64,000 nt of DNA from Druceiella hillmani (GCA_039881145.1 JAYKKI010000066.1:12603501-12667500); one strand, 5' to 3'. Positions 14,201-26,529 are shown, counted from the stretch's first letter. Translations and numbers: made by a program. Notes: generated by a model from the sequence alone, not told the origin.

Positions 14201-14936
14201 TATTGAGGAAATCCTAAAAGGTTTATATTATAAACCCGCTTTGAAAAATTTCAAACCGAACTTAAACTCCTCAGTTGACTTGTCTCTAAATATTATGGCA
14301 GACTTGGATGATGGAGCCGGAAATCGATAAGAAGAACTGTTCAATGTTGAAGAGTGGATTCATAGTATTTGGGCTCGTTTGGCTTGCATTAATGAGTCCT
14401 TTGATCCCAAATAGAGTCCAAACTCTAACAACTGTGGCGTAATGGCGGGGTCTCCTGAATGGTGTCGAGTAATTTCATCGATTTTAGGCTCATTCCACTT
14501 CCTTAATGGTAGGTACTAAAAAAATTGAGAAAGCATTTGAACTCAATTGACATATCCTTAGAAGTATTATAGTTGTATAGTTAGTATACAAACGATGAAC
14601 AGGGTCTTATTATAGAACTGGAAGGTGATAGAGAAAACCTCAATAATAAGGAGTAGAAACATGGAGTTTGTGTCCGATTGAAATGAGGAGGCCCGAGTGA
14701 CTTGAGAAGTTCTTTGGTCGCAATAGGTGTCGATAGCGGAGGCAATATCAGGAACTCCTCAATGCCTCCTGAACTCCTCAATGAAAAGGAGTAAACCCGT
14801 TGAAATTGATTTTTGGTTTCTTATCGATATAAGCAAAGAAGTAACAAATAAATAAGCAAATAAATATATGCAGTTACGTAAAAAGCATGTTTATTTATAT
14901 ATACATATATATGTGTATGTATATATATATATATAT

Positions 14937-15012
<76 letters not shown>

Positions 15013-18000
15013 GTTTTCCACACATCATGCCTTTGTATACAAAGGGATGACGCACTGACTACGCCAAATCTAAAACATAACTTTTGTTGATTACTAATAA
15101 ATGTGTGTATATTTGTATATTAGTATTACTGATAAATGTGTCTATATTTATAAACACATATTTGTATTTGAGTACGAGTGAATGTTTTATAATTATTAAA
15201 TGCTGCATAAATAAGGTATTAAATAATTATCTGTGAGTAGGAACATTCTGAGTAACATAGGATACCATTTGCAGTAAAAATACGACAAATATTTTTTTTA
15301 TATAAATTGTTCCGATTTCATATCACAACCTAAAAGTAAAAAATCGAAAAAGCGCACTGAAAAGTACAAAAGAATGAAAATACAAGTGCTCAGCATTTTT
15401 GTTGTATGTTACCATTTATGTAAAAATAGTAGCATTAATAAATTTGCCAAATGCTGATATTTTACCGATTTTTGGAAATGTCCAGTCGGTGTCAACTTGA
15501 ATGTGAGGCTTCTGCATTTATGAGCATATACATTTACGTGAGCGAAGGAGAGTGGGGTCAACTTGACATCAATTCTTAAAATATCTAACGTTCCAATTGA
15601 GTATAGACATTATGATAATTTCATACATTTTGAGCGAGTTTCTTATTCGATGTTAATACGATCTTATTCGATATTATGTTCAAATGTTAATATTTTTATT
15701 TATGAAAAGTAATATAGTTTTCTCTAGTGTAATATATTATTAAACTTCTTTTGTATTAGTTTTTAGTTTTAAATTCACTCTGAGAAAGTGTTTTGACATA
15801 CGTTTTTCTTTTTAATTGTTTCAAAGCAGATTTCAGTTTATGTTTTTGTTACCTTAATTTTTCACATTGCGTATTTTATGTAGTTTAAGTTTTTAGTTAA
15901 ATTTATACTTATTCTTGCATATTTGTCGACTATTCTAATTTTTTTTATTTTATTGTTTTAATTTGTCAAATTTAATTTTACGCAAGGGTAAGATCAGAAT
16001 ACCGAAAGTTATTTATTACTGTTATTTAATATTTGACAAAAAACCATGTCGAAACTGAAAAAGACAGAAATGTCATGAATGAGCAACCTAAATCCAGAGG
16101 TGATAAAATTTGGTCTGACACTCCCTGTTCGATTAAAAAGACATTTCAAAACTTCTGAATTTGATGTTGAATAAGAGGTTTCACCAGGCTACGTAGGTTT
16201 ATGATATATTAATTCCGAAAATGTGATACGTATTCTCTTCGTTATTGATTCCTGTTTTGGGAAATTTTTATTGCTTTCAATTTATTGCACATCTCAGATA
16301 AATGTACATGACTGTCTCTTGGTTTACGGATCGAATTTGTCTTGTCATAAATAATGGTAGATTTTAGGAATCAATAATTATCTATCGTTTTAAGGTCACG
16401 ATAACAATTCACGCATACCTCTTAGCCGTTGGTTAATTCTTCAAGATATCGACTCCAAAATTTCTAACAGTAGCGGTATCCTGCAATTGTTTTAAGTTTG
16501 CTAATAATTATGAAATATTGTACGGGAAAAATTTCCTACTAAGACCTCGTATTTTTATTGTTTCATACCTTTCAATTAATTCTTTTTGATGAATTTCTGA
16601 AAGCAGGTAAACATTTTGGTAAAAAGTTTTATGTTTGAGAGTAATAAAATCCATCAATGTTAATAAAATGTCCATTGTCCATAGACCATGATATGAATAT
16701 GAATATAAACAACTTTAACCGAAAGACACCGATGTTAATATTAAATAAAATGTACAGTAAATTTGCCATATTTTTTCGTTTCAGAAAAGTAAAACATAAA
16801 TTATTTCGATAACGTGTTACAATAAAAAAATATGTAAAGTGAGTATAGTTACTGCACCGGTCCATGTGCTCCACTCAACTTCATTGGGTACTTATCGTGT
16901 TCGACTAAGAAGATGTTGTCAAAACATTCAGGCAGACAGGAACAAGTTTCGTCAACTTCATCTGAGTCTATTACTCCTTCGACTAAATAAATAAAATACA
17001 AAATTTTATACATCACCACACTAATTATCAAAGATTGCTAATGCAAATTAGTTAAAGCGTAGGGATATATGATTTTACAAAAAGAGGTATTATGGATTCA
17101 TTCGGATTACTATTTTTTCAGCACGTTTCACTGCTTTCAGTATATAAATATCAGTGAACTCTTGGTTATAAAAAGGAAGAAATTAAAGAGCTAAAAATGG
17201 TTTGAAAAAAACTGAAGCGTTGGTATTTTTTACAAGTCAATGTTAAAATTCTGTTTTAAGTTTCGAGTTTCATTTCAGTTTAATTTTACCGAAAATTAAA
17301 TATAACATGAAAAACCGCTATCATGACCAAATTGAAATCAAAGACATGTCTCCTAATAAAATTTGATAAAATATAGCCAAATCTGCATACTATCTTGTTT
17401 CAAAGTGCAATATAGATTATAATGAACAGAAAAACTTTGATTCATTATTGATACCTGGGATAATTAAAGATATTAATGAATCAATATTTACCAAAGTAAA
17501 GAAAGAAAAAAGGAAAGTAAGATTTTTTTAACATACCACCAACATCACGAATGCAATGTAAATCTTCAAAACCGCAATATTTATAAGAATCTGAAAAAAA
17601 TATTTATTTACACACATATATTTATCAATGCATTACAGGTAATATATTCGTAACGATAAACAATTAACGTTATAAAATGTTTAAACTTTTAGATTAAGTT
17701 GCAAAATACACAACAACTTCAAAAAATAAGGACGACACATTTTCACAAATTTAATTTCAACCGTCATAAACAAGTCATACTCTGATGCGACCGATATCAG
17801 GTAGTAGCAATTGAATACCACGGGAAAGTGGATTTTAGAGAGTGCTATAGCAAAATGTGATGATTGCGTGAGCGCAGGATGTTGGCTTCTCAAGGTAAAA
17901 GTGATATATAGATTTATGATAATAAACAACACTATGAAAGAAATCCACAGTTTATTTACTCATGTTTTCTAAATAAATATTTTAGAATTACATACGAATT

Positions 18001-18435
18001 AAAATACCTTTATTTAAATTAATTTTGTCGTCTATTGCTTCTAACTTGACTGAATTAATTCTAATGATATTATATAACTTATAAATTATTTTCAATTATC
18101 TTACATTGACGGTCTTGTATTTATAAATCATCGCATAATATTTATGTAGAAAACCTTCTTATCAGCCGTTCCATTTAAAATGTGTATTTAACTTAAGTAA
18201 ATTCTAAATTTAGGTTTATCCCGCTATCTGTTCGAGAGAGATAAATGATTTTTAAGGATTAATTCGATTTCTTGGAAACAGGCTGTTTTAGTATTGTAAT
18301 GTCACATAATTCTCTGATATTTCACATACGCAAATGCGTTAAATGCTTAATAAGTTTGAAAAGTCATTAACTGGCGTAGTTTATGAAAAAATATAAAAGT
18401 TACTACATACTTTATTTGCTGGTTCACATATCTGG

Positions 18436-18473
<38 letters not shown>

Positions 18474-21400
18474 TGGTATACAAACAAATCTTCAAAGGAA
18501 AATGTAATAACATGTATGTAAAAATTAATTGGCGCGTTTTAAATGTAAAATTATATAAACATTCAAATTGAAAAATAAGTACCTAGCAAAGGATAAATGT
18601 AGGGAATGCAACCGCATTTAGAATGCATAATTCTCATATGACACTCGGTCATGCATGTCTCGTAGCTGTACTGCGGGGCCATGACAACTTTTTGTTTACT
18701 GTGCATCCAGCACGAGGTTATGCTATCAGTAGCGCGCATAGCATTCGCTCCTACCAGCACGAGCTTAGGCACGATCTTCAAGTTCAGGATTTCATTTGGA
18801 TAAAGACTCTTCTTTCTGATGCCCATTTCAGGATAATCATATGGATCTGATATCAAAACCTAATTTTTTTTAAAAATATGCAGATTAGGGAAACTGGTAA
18901 CTTAATTGTGACATAATTACAAGTTTTTTATTTAACCCTCCACTTTCATCACTAAAATTTCATTTAACTATATTAACGTAAGATAATAATATGTAAGATA
19001 ATAATATATAACAGAGGGATACCTTAACTCCGTACACCTCCTTCGGTCCATAGCTGCTTATATTCGTTTTCAGCAATAAATATAGCCCAGACTGCCTAAA
19101 AATTAAGGTAAATTAAAAGATATTTAAGTTTTATATTAATAGTGTTGAGTATTTTTCAGAATCCGACTCGATTATTTGAATATCTACCTTCCAAACATGG
19201 GTGTTTGTAGTATTTCGAATGTGTTGGTCCAGTTTTTATTTTCTTTTGACGCACTGAAATTTTATATATATGTTCAATTAAATACTTGAATGTACATTTA
19301 AATTTTATATAATTTTTTTTAAAGTTAAATAAGAAGTTTTAAAATTCTGAAAAACATCACGGACAAGAAAAAAATCGTTCATTCGCGAGTGGTTTTCTAC
19401 AAAAATTCCGTAAATATGGTTGGATGAAATATTTCAATAATAAGACTAAAATCATTATGTCAGAATTTTTTTGTGTTTTTTTAATATTAATTTAATACAT
19501 ATGCGAAGGAACAAATTTCTTTGTCTTTGGGGTTTCCCGAGAAATAACCACTAGTTATATCTAGGTATCGCGTGGTGTTTCGGTCCTGAAACATAAAGGA
19601 GTTTCTAAATTAACACAACTGCCTTTTTCCCGATACTTTGTAGTTAAATACAACGTCATGGCTTTGTCTTAACAGTAGATTTTAAAATAGGTGATAATAT
19701 TTTATTTTTAGCTCCTCTCTATTAAATTCTGTATGTATGAAACATGACAATATGAAATAATGAAATAAATATTGACAAATTTCCCTTAACTGGTGGCTTC
19801 ATTTGCATTCGTTTTAGTATTTGCACATTTATTTAATTGCAATATTAGTTTTACTGAAAATTTTCGAACTAAAAAAAGTGCTGCCTTCATTAGTTATACT
19901 AGTAGCTGTATAATTTTCTAGCAGGGTAAAAAAAATACCATTCGAACGTACTCATGAATATAATACATAAAATGAACGAGGAAAAAGCATCCAATTCTTC
20001 ACTAATATCTTGTTTTGGTCATAGTTATGCCTTGTAGTTTACTTTTTTGTCACTTCAAATTATAAACTATTTAACTGGACCAAAATAAGTTTACGGGAAA
20101 AAATTAAAATAAAATACCGAATTCGTATTATACAAGAGTTTCCAGATATTTCAAAAATTCACTTATGGATAAATTATTTACACTTTACTTCGCAAGTAAC
20201 TCATAAGTATGCAAACACATTCACACTGGCAAAAAACAATTAAAAAAAATTGTAATAAAGCTTACCTCTCTTTCATTTATTACCCTTTCCTAATTTTTGT
20301 AATTATTTTATTTTCTTTTAACAAAAATTTATCATGATCAGGAATCATTGAGCTTAGCTTTAACATTTTAATACAATTTTGTGGTCCTCAGGTGAGCTAT
20401 TAACAAAGATCTTTGCTAATAGCCTACCTGAAAATGTTGTAATACAACGAAACCTAGGTCGCGGTAACGAACTTAAAGAAAGAAGAAATAATTCTACATC
20501 ACGTAGTTTCATTTAATTGTGAAAATTTTATGTGTAATTTTATATGAAAAAATTATGTTAGTCTATTTTTATAAGGTTTCCTAATATCTTAGTCTAACAT
20601 TTTGAAATTGAATACAACAGTTAATTAATTAATAAAAAAATAACCTCAATAACATCATGGTGTTTTGAAACTTGTTGTTAAAAGTGTAGCAAAATCCAAA
20701 CAATGTGGGTACTTTACGAAATATTTCAGTGCAGTTTTTAAACTCCGAATTAAAACGGCAGTATACGAAGATGTCTTCAATGTCAACAAATGTCTGTGAA
20801 AAAATAAGTAAGTTATAAACATTGTGCTTATTAGAGCAATTTTAATTTGTGAACAAACTCTGTTACCTCCGTCATAATGTCTTCGATGGATTCGTAATTA
20901 TTTTCAAGTAATATTTGAGTGATTTCCGCAAATGTTTCCGATTTGAATTCTGTGGGTGGTTGCGTAAAATAATGCAAATATTGAACAAATTTAACGATAT
21001 CATCTTCTTGCACATTGCTATTTAATCTGAAATAAAAGTACTTTCGTCTCATTTGAACTTGTTTTTTTTCTTTAATAATTTTATATAAATTATTTTGAAA
21101 TAAAATGTATTCCGAAGAAGAGAAAAAAAATTCTTCACATTTCTACAAGAAAATTATTGTTAGTTTTTAAAATTTAATTCTAATTAAAAATAATGGGAAA
21201 TATAATTTGAAAAAAGCATCAATTATTTATAAATTTCTCATAATAATATTAGGGAAAAATCTTACTTACAGAATTTGGCGTATTTTTCCGAAATTCTTTG
21301 GGGACACCAAATTATTTGGGCAAATTGTGATACTAGGAAATATTGCGTATTTAACAGGATAGTCGTAATTTACCTGTAATATTAGTCGAAAAAGTTTAAA

Positions 21401-23199
21401 TACAATAAAAATATTATTAAAAAATATTTTTGTGATATATGTGATAATATTTTTGTGTAATATTAGTCGAAAAAGTTTAAATACAATAAAAATATTATTA
21501 AAAAATATTTTTGTGATACTATATTAAATTCTACTTTTCCATAGAGGAATAAGCGTATAGGGGAAAATTTCAAAATTCTCAATTGTCAAACATTCCGAAG
21601 AAAAACAATCTCCATTTTTTTCTAACATTCACTAAAAATCAATTGGCCTAAATTTGTATAAAAAAATATCCATCGCTTTACACGTCTTAATTTGAAAGTC
21701 AAAACATGGGCGTAAATGATAAATTAAAATGATCATAAATAGAATTAATTATTTTTGACAGGTCATGAATATTTTAATACGTAAATCATGAAAGTCTAAA
21801 TAAAATTTGTATCAGGTCTGTATGCGATTTTACTTTACGATTAACTATAATGTTTCATTCATTGTTTACTTTTAGAAAGGTGTAATCAGAACGGGGGTAG
21901 GGAACTTATACAAAAATATAAAATGATTTACTTTATAATTCGTAATGTACTGTTACTTTGGAGATCTCATAAACATTCATTTGTCATTTCATACAACAAT
22001 TTTTAATTAAGAATTGGTTAAAAATGGTGTTTATGTAATGTTAGAAATATTTTTGATGAAATAAATCAAGCCTGTAAAGATCATTTTATGGTCTTGTAAA
22101 CCATGAGTTGCTATTACATCATCCATTAAATGAACAAAATATCACAGCTTTGCATGTCTACCGTATTTTTTGGTGGTACCTATGTCTTTTTTAACTTGAT
22201 GAAAAAGAAACCAATAAGCCATAGATTAAGTGTATACATAGGTCATTAATTGCGAGTTGATGCATCCCGAAAATCGAAATTGGCAATTATATAAATTTTT
22301 GAACCAATAACAATAACTGACAGACGGTACACAGCTCTTTTGCTTGGAGTGCACATTACAACATCGTTTATTTATTTAAAAGCGTGTATTGTTTTTATAT
22401 TTAAAAATCGTACTGATTTTTTTGTTCTATCGGGGTATATGTATATTGATAATTTCAAAAATTCAAGGCAGATATTTACTAAAATCTTTTTATTATATAT
22501 TTATAATTTTTTTCGAACAATAACTATAAACGTAATGTTAAATTTTATATTTATGAATCTTCGACATCTCTTATCGGATATCAGGTGTAAAGATGATTAA
22601 AATGACATGCAAACTCAAAATGATAATCGTATGCTATAAGTAGTATGACGTCGAAAAATTAAGGAAATATATTAAATATAAATATATAACAAAATCATTA
22701 TTATAAAAAACAATTTATGGTTTTAAATATATCGAATAATTTTATTGATGATATTAACATAAATTATTAATACATAGTTTAATTAACAGCTTATTAAATC
22801 TAGTAAACTTTCATATTAGCTGTCTAGGTTACTCTGCTCAGATATTTGAATATGGAAATATTTGAAAGTATTTCGAAGTGACAATATAGATAATAATTTT
22901 TCTTGAAATTTACTTATACGTCCTGAATTTTGTCATTATAATTATCATATAAACATTTAGTTACGTTTAGTTAGTTAACTCAATTTACTTACAGTGTAAA
23001 AAAAATTCAAACTGTCTGCCATGTGCAATAATCGAACCATGTAAAAAGCTAATCCAATATTCATTATCATTATCAACAGCCAGATATACACACTGATTTT
23101 TTTCGGATATGTATCTATAAGGCAAGTGAGATACGATTTTCCATTGAAAGAGGTTATTTTTATTGTAAATTTATAGATATTATAGACCAATTTAAACAT
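11095..23199 (-). CDS. ppk-B: pickpocket-like DEG/ENaC sodium channel subunit, 10 coding exons, 448 aa
   Basis: Spliced gene, exons: 23199-22993, 21373-21270, 21026-20867, 20793-20645, 19095-19023, 18859-18583, 17590-17537, 16982-16892, 11890-11787, 11222-11095. The 1347 nt stay in frame and introns match ppk-A in phase. Seen: SFNGKSYL at 17-24 where the family has an HG motif, membrane helix 1 at about 36-58, [10 protein letters not shown] at 81-90, a complete set of finger/thumb cysteines (281, 300, 304, 313, 315, 329, 336, 355, 357, 361), and G-C-S filter at 418-420. The start is the only in-frame ATG ahead of the motif; the open frame continues upstream without another ATG. At 448 residues it is short for the family, partly because both termini are short. 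The donors of exons 8 and 9 are weak, and a strong GTAAGT inside the last exon suggests the C-terminus could be longer. Probable tandem paralogue of ppk-A, about 22 kb downstream of it. Confidence 0.82.
11787..11890 (-). CDS. ppk-B exon 9: VRVYF strand before membrane helix 2
   Basis: Residues 372-407, [18 protein letters not shown] then LAIGWNDLL, equivalent to TGTVVVYY...SWDQLF in ppk-A. A 5-kb intron separates it from exon 8. Acceptor TTTTCAG is good, donor GTTCGT is weak; leaves phase 1. Confidence 0.85.
12039..12212 (+). repeat. Fold-back repeat family FB1, diverged copy (intron 8 of ppk-B)
   Basis: Begins ACTAAATGAAACTACGTGAT and GTAGTATTATTTCTACTTT, and ends with the family tail AAAATATATTCAA. 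The central inverted part is eroded. Confidence 0.7.
14894..15012. repeat. Compound TA/TG microsatellite (intron 8 of ppk-B)
   Basis: TA repeat with TG, CA and AA interruptions; ORFs across it are artefacts of the repeat. Confidence 0.95.
16892..16982 (-). CDS. ppk-B exon 8: CSCLPEC block
   Basis: Residues 342-372, [13 protein letters not shown] followed by IFLVEHD. The frame needed by the next exon requires a phase-2 end; the only fitting GT is the weak GTACCC after GATAA. The frame would otherwise run 13 more codons to a stop, so the exact 3' edge is the least certain point of the model. Confidence 0.75.
17537..17590 (-). CDS. ppk-B exon 7: thumb segment
   Basis: Residues 324-342, [18 protein letters not shown]. 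Acceptor TTTTTTTTCAG, donor GTATG; phase 1 on both sides as in ppk-A exon 8. Confidence 0.88.
18435..18471. repeat. (TA)n microsatellite just downstream of ppk-B exon 6
   Basis: TA array flanked on both sides by CTGGTAT, about 110 bp inside intron 6 of ppk-B. Confidence 0.9.
18583..18859 (-). CDS. ppk-B exon 6: palm, knuckle and YSYETC...CGCIP block
   Basis: Residues 232-324. Contains [20 protein letters not shown] and [13 protein letters not shown] with [11 protein letters not shown], the most diagnostic part of the gene. At 277 nt it corresponds to exons 6 and 7 of ppk-A without the intron. Acceptor AAAATTAG, donor GTACTT, phase 0 to 1. Confidence 0.93.
19023..19095 (-). CDS. ppk-B exon 5: SGLYLLL strand
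   Basis: Residues 207-231: [16 protein letters not shown] followed by PKEVYGVK. Acceptor TTTTTAG, donor GTATCC, phase 2 to 0. It is 73 nt against 118 nt in ppk-A, so 15 residues shorter. Confidence 0.82.
20386..20522 (-). repeat. FB1 half-copy (intron 4 of ppk-B)
   Basis: Contains a central palindrome (GGTGAGCTATTAACAAAGAT then CTTTGCTAATAGCCTACC) and then the reverse family body ending CACGTAGTTTCATTTAATTG. The asymmetric tail is missing. Confidence 0.7.
20645..20793 (-). CDS. ppk-B exon 4: first extracellular cysteine cluster, GFCYTFN
   Basis: Residues 158-207. [21 protein letters not shown] and LFGFCYTFN match the family consensus closely (G-x-C-Y-T-F-N). Acceptor TTTTTTCACAG, donor GTTATT (weak), phase 0 to 2. 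Confidence 0.9.
20867..21026 (-). CDS. ppk-B exon 3: extracellular finger region
   Basis: Residues 104-157, with [12 protein letters not shown] and [16 protein letters not shown]. No cysteines. Acceptor TATTTCAG, donor GTAACA, phase 2 to 0, as in ppk-A. Confidence 0.85.
21270..21373 (-). CDS. ppk-B exon 2: [10 protein letters not shown] motif
   Basis: Residues 70-104, [19 protein letters not shown]. Acceptor ATTACAG, donor GTAAGT, phase 0 to 2. An 81-bp tandem duplication starts at the acceptor side of the exon, inside intron 1. Confidence 0.9.
21375..21519. repeat. 81-bp tandem duplication in intron 1 of ppk-B
   Basis: TGTAATATTAGTCGAAAAAG occurs at 21375 and again at 21456, with about 64 nt matching in each copy. 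It starts at the exon 2 acceptor, so the acceptor sequence (minus strand ATTACA) is itself duplicated. Confidence 0.9.
22993..23199 (-). CDS. ppk-B exon 1: N-terminus and membrane helix 1
   Basis: Residues 1-69. [14 protein letters not shown] aligns with FCEKTTMHGFKYL of ppk-A, with Asn19 in place of the conserved His. The hydrophobic stretch [19 protein letters not shown] follows. Donor GTAAGT, phase 0. The open frame runs on upstream of the ATG, so a longer N-terminus from an unseen exon is possible. Confidence 0.75.
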
Positions 23200-23541
23200 T
23201 TTTGTACTTGTTGGCAAACAATCACACTCCTCAAAAAGAGAATGAAAAATAAACAGTATAAATGTTCGAAGTTGTGAGCGCCTTATTAAGTGGAAACTAT
23301 CATTAAATAAATATTAATACCAAAATTTCCTTCTCCTCAGTTTATACACTTTATAGAAATTTCTTCGTGCTTAATTACTAGGCTAATGGGAAAAGTAATT
23401 TAATATTTGAAAGGGTAATTAACAGCAATATTTTCCTTGATGACTAAAACAAAACTAGTCATTAGCTACACTCTTGTGTACTCCTATAAACATAAATATA
23501 AACGCAAGCATATGCATACGCCATTATATATCCTATATCTC

Positions 23542-23593
23542 GTCAATATATATCCAGGACACAGTTGATACTGTGTCCTGGATATATATTGAC
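23542..23593. repeat. Perfect hairpin, 23-bp stem, 6-nt loop
   Basis: GTCAATATATATCCAGGACA (to 23564) pairs exactly with 23571-23593; loop TTGATA. Confidence 0.93.
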
Positions 23594-23933
23594 TGTCCTG
23601 CAATTGTTTTTATCCATTTACATCTAACGAATTTTTGCGACTTTTATTAAATCATATATCCGTCTAGCGGATATCCATTGTAAGTATTCTGATATCTGGT
23701 CGTCATACAAAAACCTTCCTTCCCTAACAGTCGTAGTTCTACACGCTATATGGCCTTTCCGTTGCTACCTCAGCCAGCCAATCCTACAAGTTATATCAGT
23801 GACCTAAGTTCTCCTATAGATCCCCTCATTACGTATTTTGTCTGATAAAGAAACTTCGAGCATAGCCTTTTCAATGGTTCGCTGCGTGACTTTAAGTCTT
23901 TTCATGAATCTAGCAGTAAGAAGCAGCAATTTA

Positions 23934-24218
23934 TTATCTCACCACTCGCAGCGGAAACCGATCGAAGACTTTTACTTTAGTTCCTGGGGTATTTTCGATG
24001 AGAATATACCGTATAGTTTCTGAACGCTGACCAGCCAAGTTTTCTCTGGTTGATCTATTTTTTGATGTTGAATTTACTAAACGGACAGTTTGCCTAAAAT
24101 AAGACCATATAGGCGCGATATGAACATCATACATCCTTAACTTGTTAGTATAAATTTTAAACCTACCTATCGGGAAAATCAGTTTAGGTTCCTGCCATAT
24201 CCTGTACATCGTTAGCAA
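23934..24218 (-). pseudogene. Possible LINE reverse-transcriptase C-terminal fragment
   Basis: The 94-codon open frame contains FKIYTNKLRMYDVHIAPIWSY followed by QRSETIRYILIENTPGT. The order resembles Jockey-like proteins (lysine-rich tether, APIW-S-Y-G, Q-x-x-x-x-LR-x-I-x-x-APW). The similarity is judged by eye, is weak, and there is no second conserved block to confirm it. Confidence 0.4.
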
Positions 24219-26286
24219 ATCTAATGATGTACTGGATTATTCATTAATATTGATGCCGAACGTTGTCCAGTCTAAGGTCTTTAAGACCACCTTCCATGCT
24301 ATGGTAAAGAATTTTTAAGAAATCATGTCTCCTTGTCTAACACTTTTCTGTAATTGAATTAGTTTATTATTCTATCCCTATAGTTAGACTGACATGGTAT
24401 TGTTATTGTACAAATAAAAAGACTATCAAAACTTGAATATATTGGTAGTAAATATAGTTGTACAGACCGAAGTATTACCCAGATTGGTACAGAATCACAA
24501 AAAATGTTCATACCCCGCAAACGCTTGACATGGCGGCTGATTCTACTACCTCAACGCTGCATAATCTGGTGTAGTATGTAAATGTGACCTATGCTAATGA
24601 AGTCTTTTTGGAAACATTATTTATTAGGAAAATCAAACTAACGGGCAAATTGATTTGGTGATAACCCTTGAAAACGGCTTATAAACGTGGCTCTGAGGAG
24701 TGAAGGATTATAGACACAATTTTTCAGCAGGGTATCATTGCACTTTTTGACGAACAGTAATATAATACCTCTGGTTCACGATTTTGGTGTAATGCCCTCG
24801 AGTATGATGTAGTAGAATGGGTTTTGGATCATATTCATTACTAGTGTACCACCTGTCTTCAGACTCTCAATTATTAAGTAATATGTTTGGCATTTTGCGT
24901 GCCTTGAGAAATTTTATTTCCTTTAGGTTATTTAATTTAAAAACAATAGTGTAGTTATGAATAAAAACAAATTTGGGAATATTTTTTAATGGGCACGTAC
25001 TCCACAAATCAGTAATTTTTATTTACGAAAAATTACCATAACTAAGTCTAGACGGCCCATAATTCTGTTTTACCAAATAAACTGACAAATCGTAATTTTT
25101 TTTGTCTTTTATAGAATAAAATGCAATTAAAGCATTTTAAAAGTTTCATATTTAGAAATTTTATTTTTAATTAAATCCAATAGGTATAATATAGGAACAC
25201 AGGAAATATTGTCTTCATTATTATTTATTAACGCCCTTAAGGGTAGAAGCACCTTTATATTTGAAATTTAAGGCACCGAACCACTTACTTATTAAACGTA
25301 TAGTCTTCAGAAGCTTTACAGTCCTGGGATTCCTGGAGATTTAAATCCACACAATAATTTTGACCAATGGGAATCATAACTTGCTTTGAGAACCTGGTTC
25401 CTCTTGGAAAATTAGAATCCTATGGTGTAATATATAATTAAATCCTGTTTTTTCAAACTTCACTCCTCTACCTTCCATAATTTATTTCAAATTTCGATAT
25501 TGTAACCATGTGTACACTTTATTATTTTCTTCCATTAAACGCAAATAATAAATATTCTTGTACCCGTATAAATTACAATTTCAGAGAATTAATTTCCTTA
25601 ATAAAAATTTAAAATACCAACTGAACTATTACGTTGCTTTAGCTCGACATGGTAGTGATCGATTGATAAATATGCAGAGTTCAGAACAGCATCGTAACGA
25701 TTTTGAGTGGAGATGGAATTGTGCAGCTGTGAATTATATTTGTGAGGTACAGAAAGAATACAAAATTTTATACGACGTCTAAAGTTGATTACATCAAAGT
25801 TATCGTCAGTCAGGTTTTTCTTATATTTGATTTTCCTTGACTCGTTAGCATCATATCGTATGTAATAATAATAAGTAAACATATTGCAATCACTTTCCAT
25901 TGCCACTTGACTGCCAAATCATTTTTATTCTTTTCCTTCAAGACTAGTTGGTTATTGAAGAGTTTGGAAAACTCATAAAAGTTTTATTTCTTCATTTCAC
26001 ACACTTGCTATTTGTTCTTTTTGCCTGTGGGTCGATCGAGCTGATACCAGTCATGTGGGTGGCTTTTTTTATTTTGTTCTTTAATTAGGGCCTGGTTTAA
26101 GCCTTCATGTCACATATAGTGTTTGAATTTTCCTGAAGTACCATCATGAATAGTAAGATTGTATGTCCACAACTGCCTTTTATAAAACACAACTGAAGAC
26201 CAAAGAAAAGGTGTTGGTAAACATTGATGTAGGTTAAACGTATAAAATGCCTTTCCTTCAATTGTTTTTGATTTTTCTTTGTCTCT
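24219..26286. other. Intergenic, no gene recognised
   Basis: 24.3-24.9 kb has slightly higher GC and may be an old repeat continuing the LINE-like fragment at 23.9-24.2 kb, but no conserved motif could be read. Confidence 0.5.
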
Positions 26287-26521
26287 CAATTAAATGAAAG
26301 TACGTGATGTAGTATTATTTCTACTTTCTTTAATTTCTTTACCACGGCCTAGGTTTCGTTGTATTACAACATCTTCAGATGGGATATTAGCACAGATTTG
26401 ATACAACGAAACCTAGGTCGTGGTAAAGAAATTAAAGAAAGTAGAAATAATACTACATCACGTACTTTCATTTAATTGTGAATAATGAATTTCTACAAAA
26501 TTAACGCCAAATATATTCAAT
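26287..26521 (+). repeat. FB1, most complete fold-back copy
   Basis: Body starts CAATTAAATGAAAGTACGTG. An inverted copy follows (AACGAAACCTAGGTCGTGGT to CATTTAATTGTG), then the single-sided tail ATTTCTACAAAATTAACGCC and AAATATATTCAAT. Confidence 0.85.
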
Positions 26522-26529
26522 CTTCCTTG

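Noticed and set aside
14821..15090. ORFs made of alternating Tyr and Ile here and at the other TA arrays
   Set aside because: They are translations of (TA)n microsatellites, with no real coding potential.
19500..19590. Open stretch after a TTTCAG acceptor on the minus strand, considered as ppk-B exon 5
   Set aside because: It gives stops in the required phase and no family motif; the exon at 19023-19095 fits both phase and sequence.
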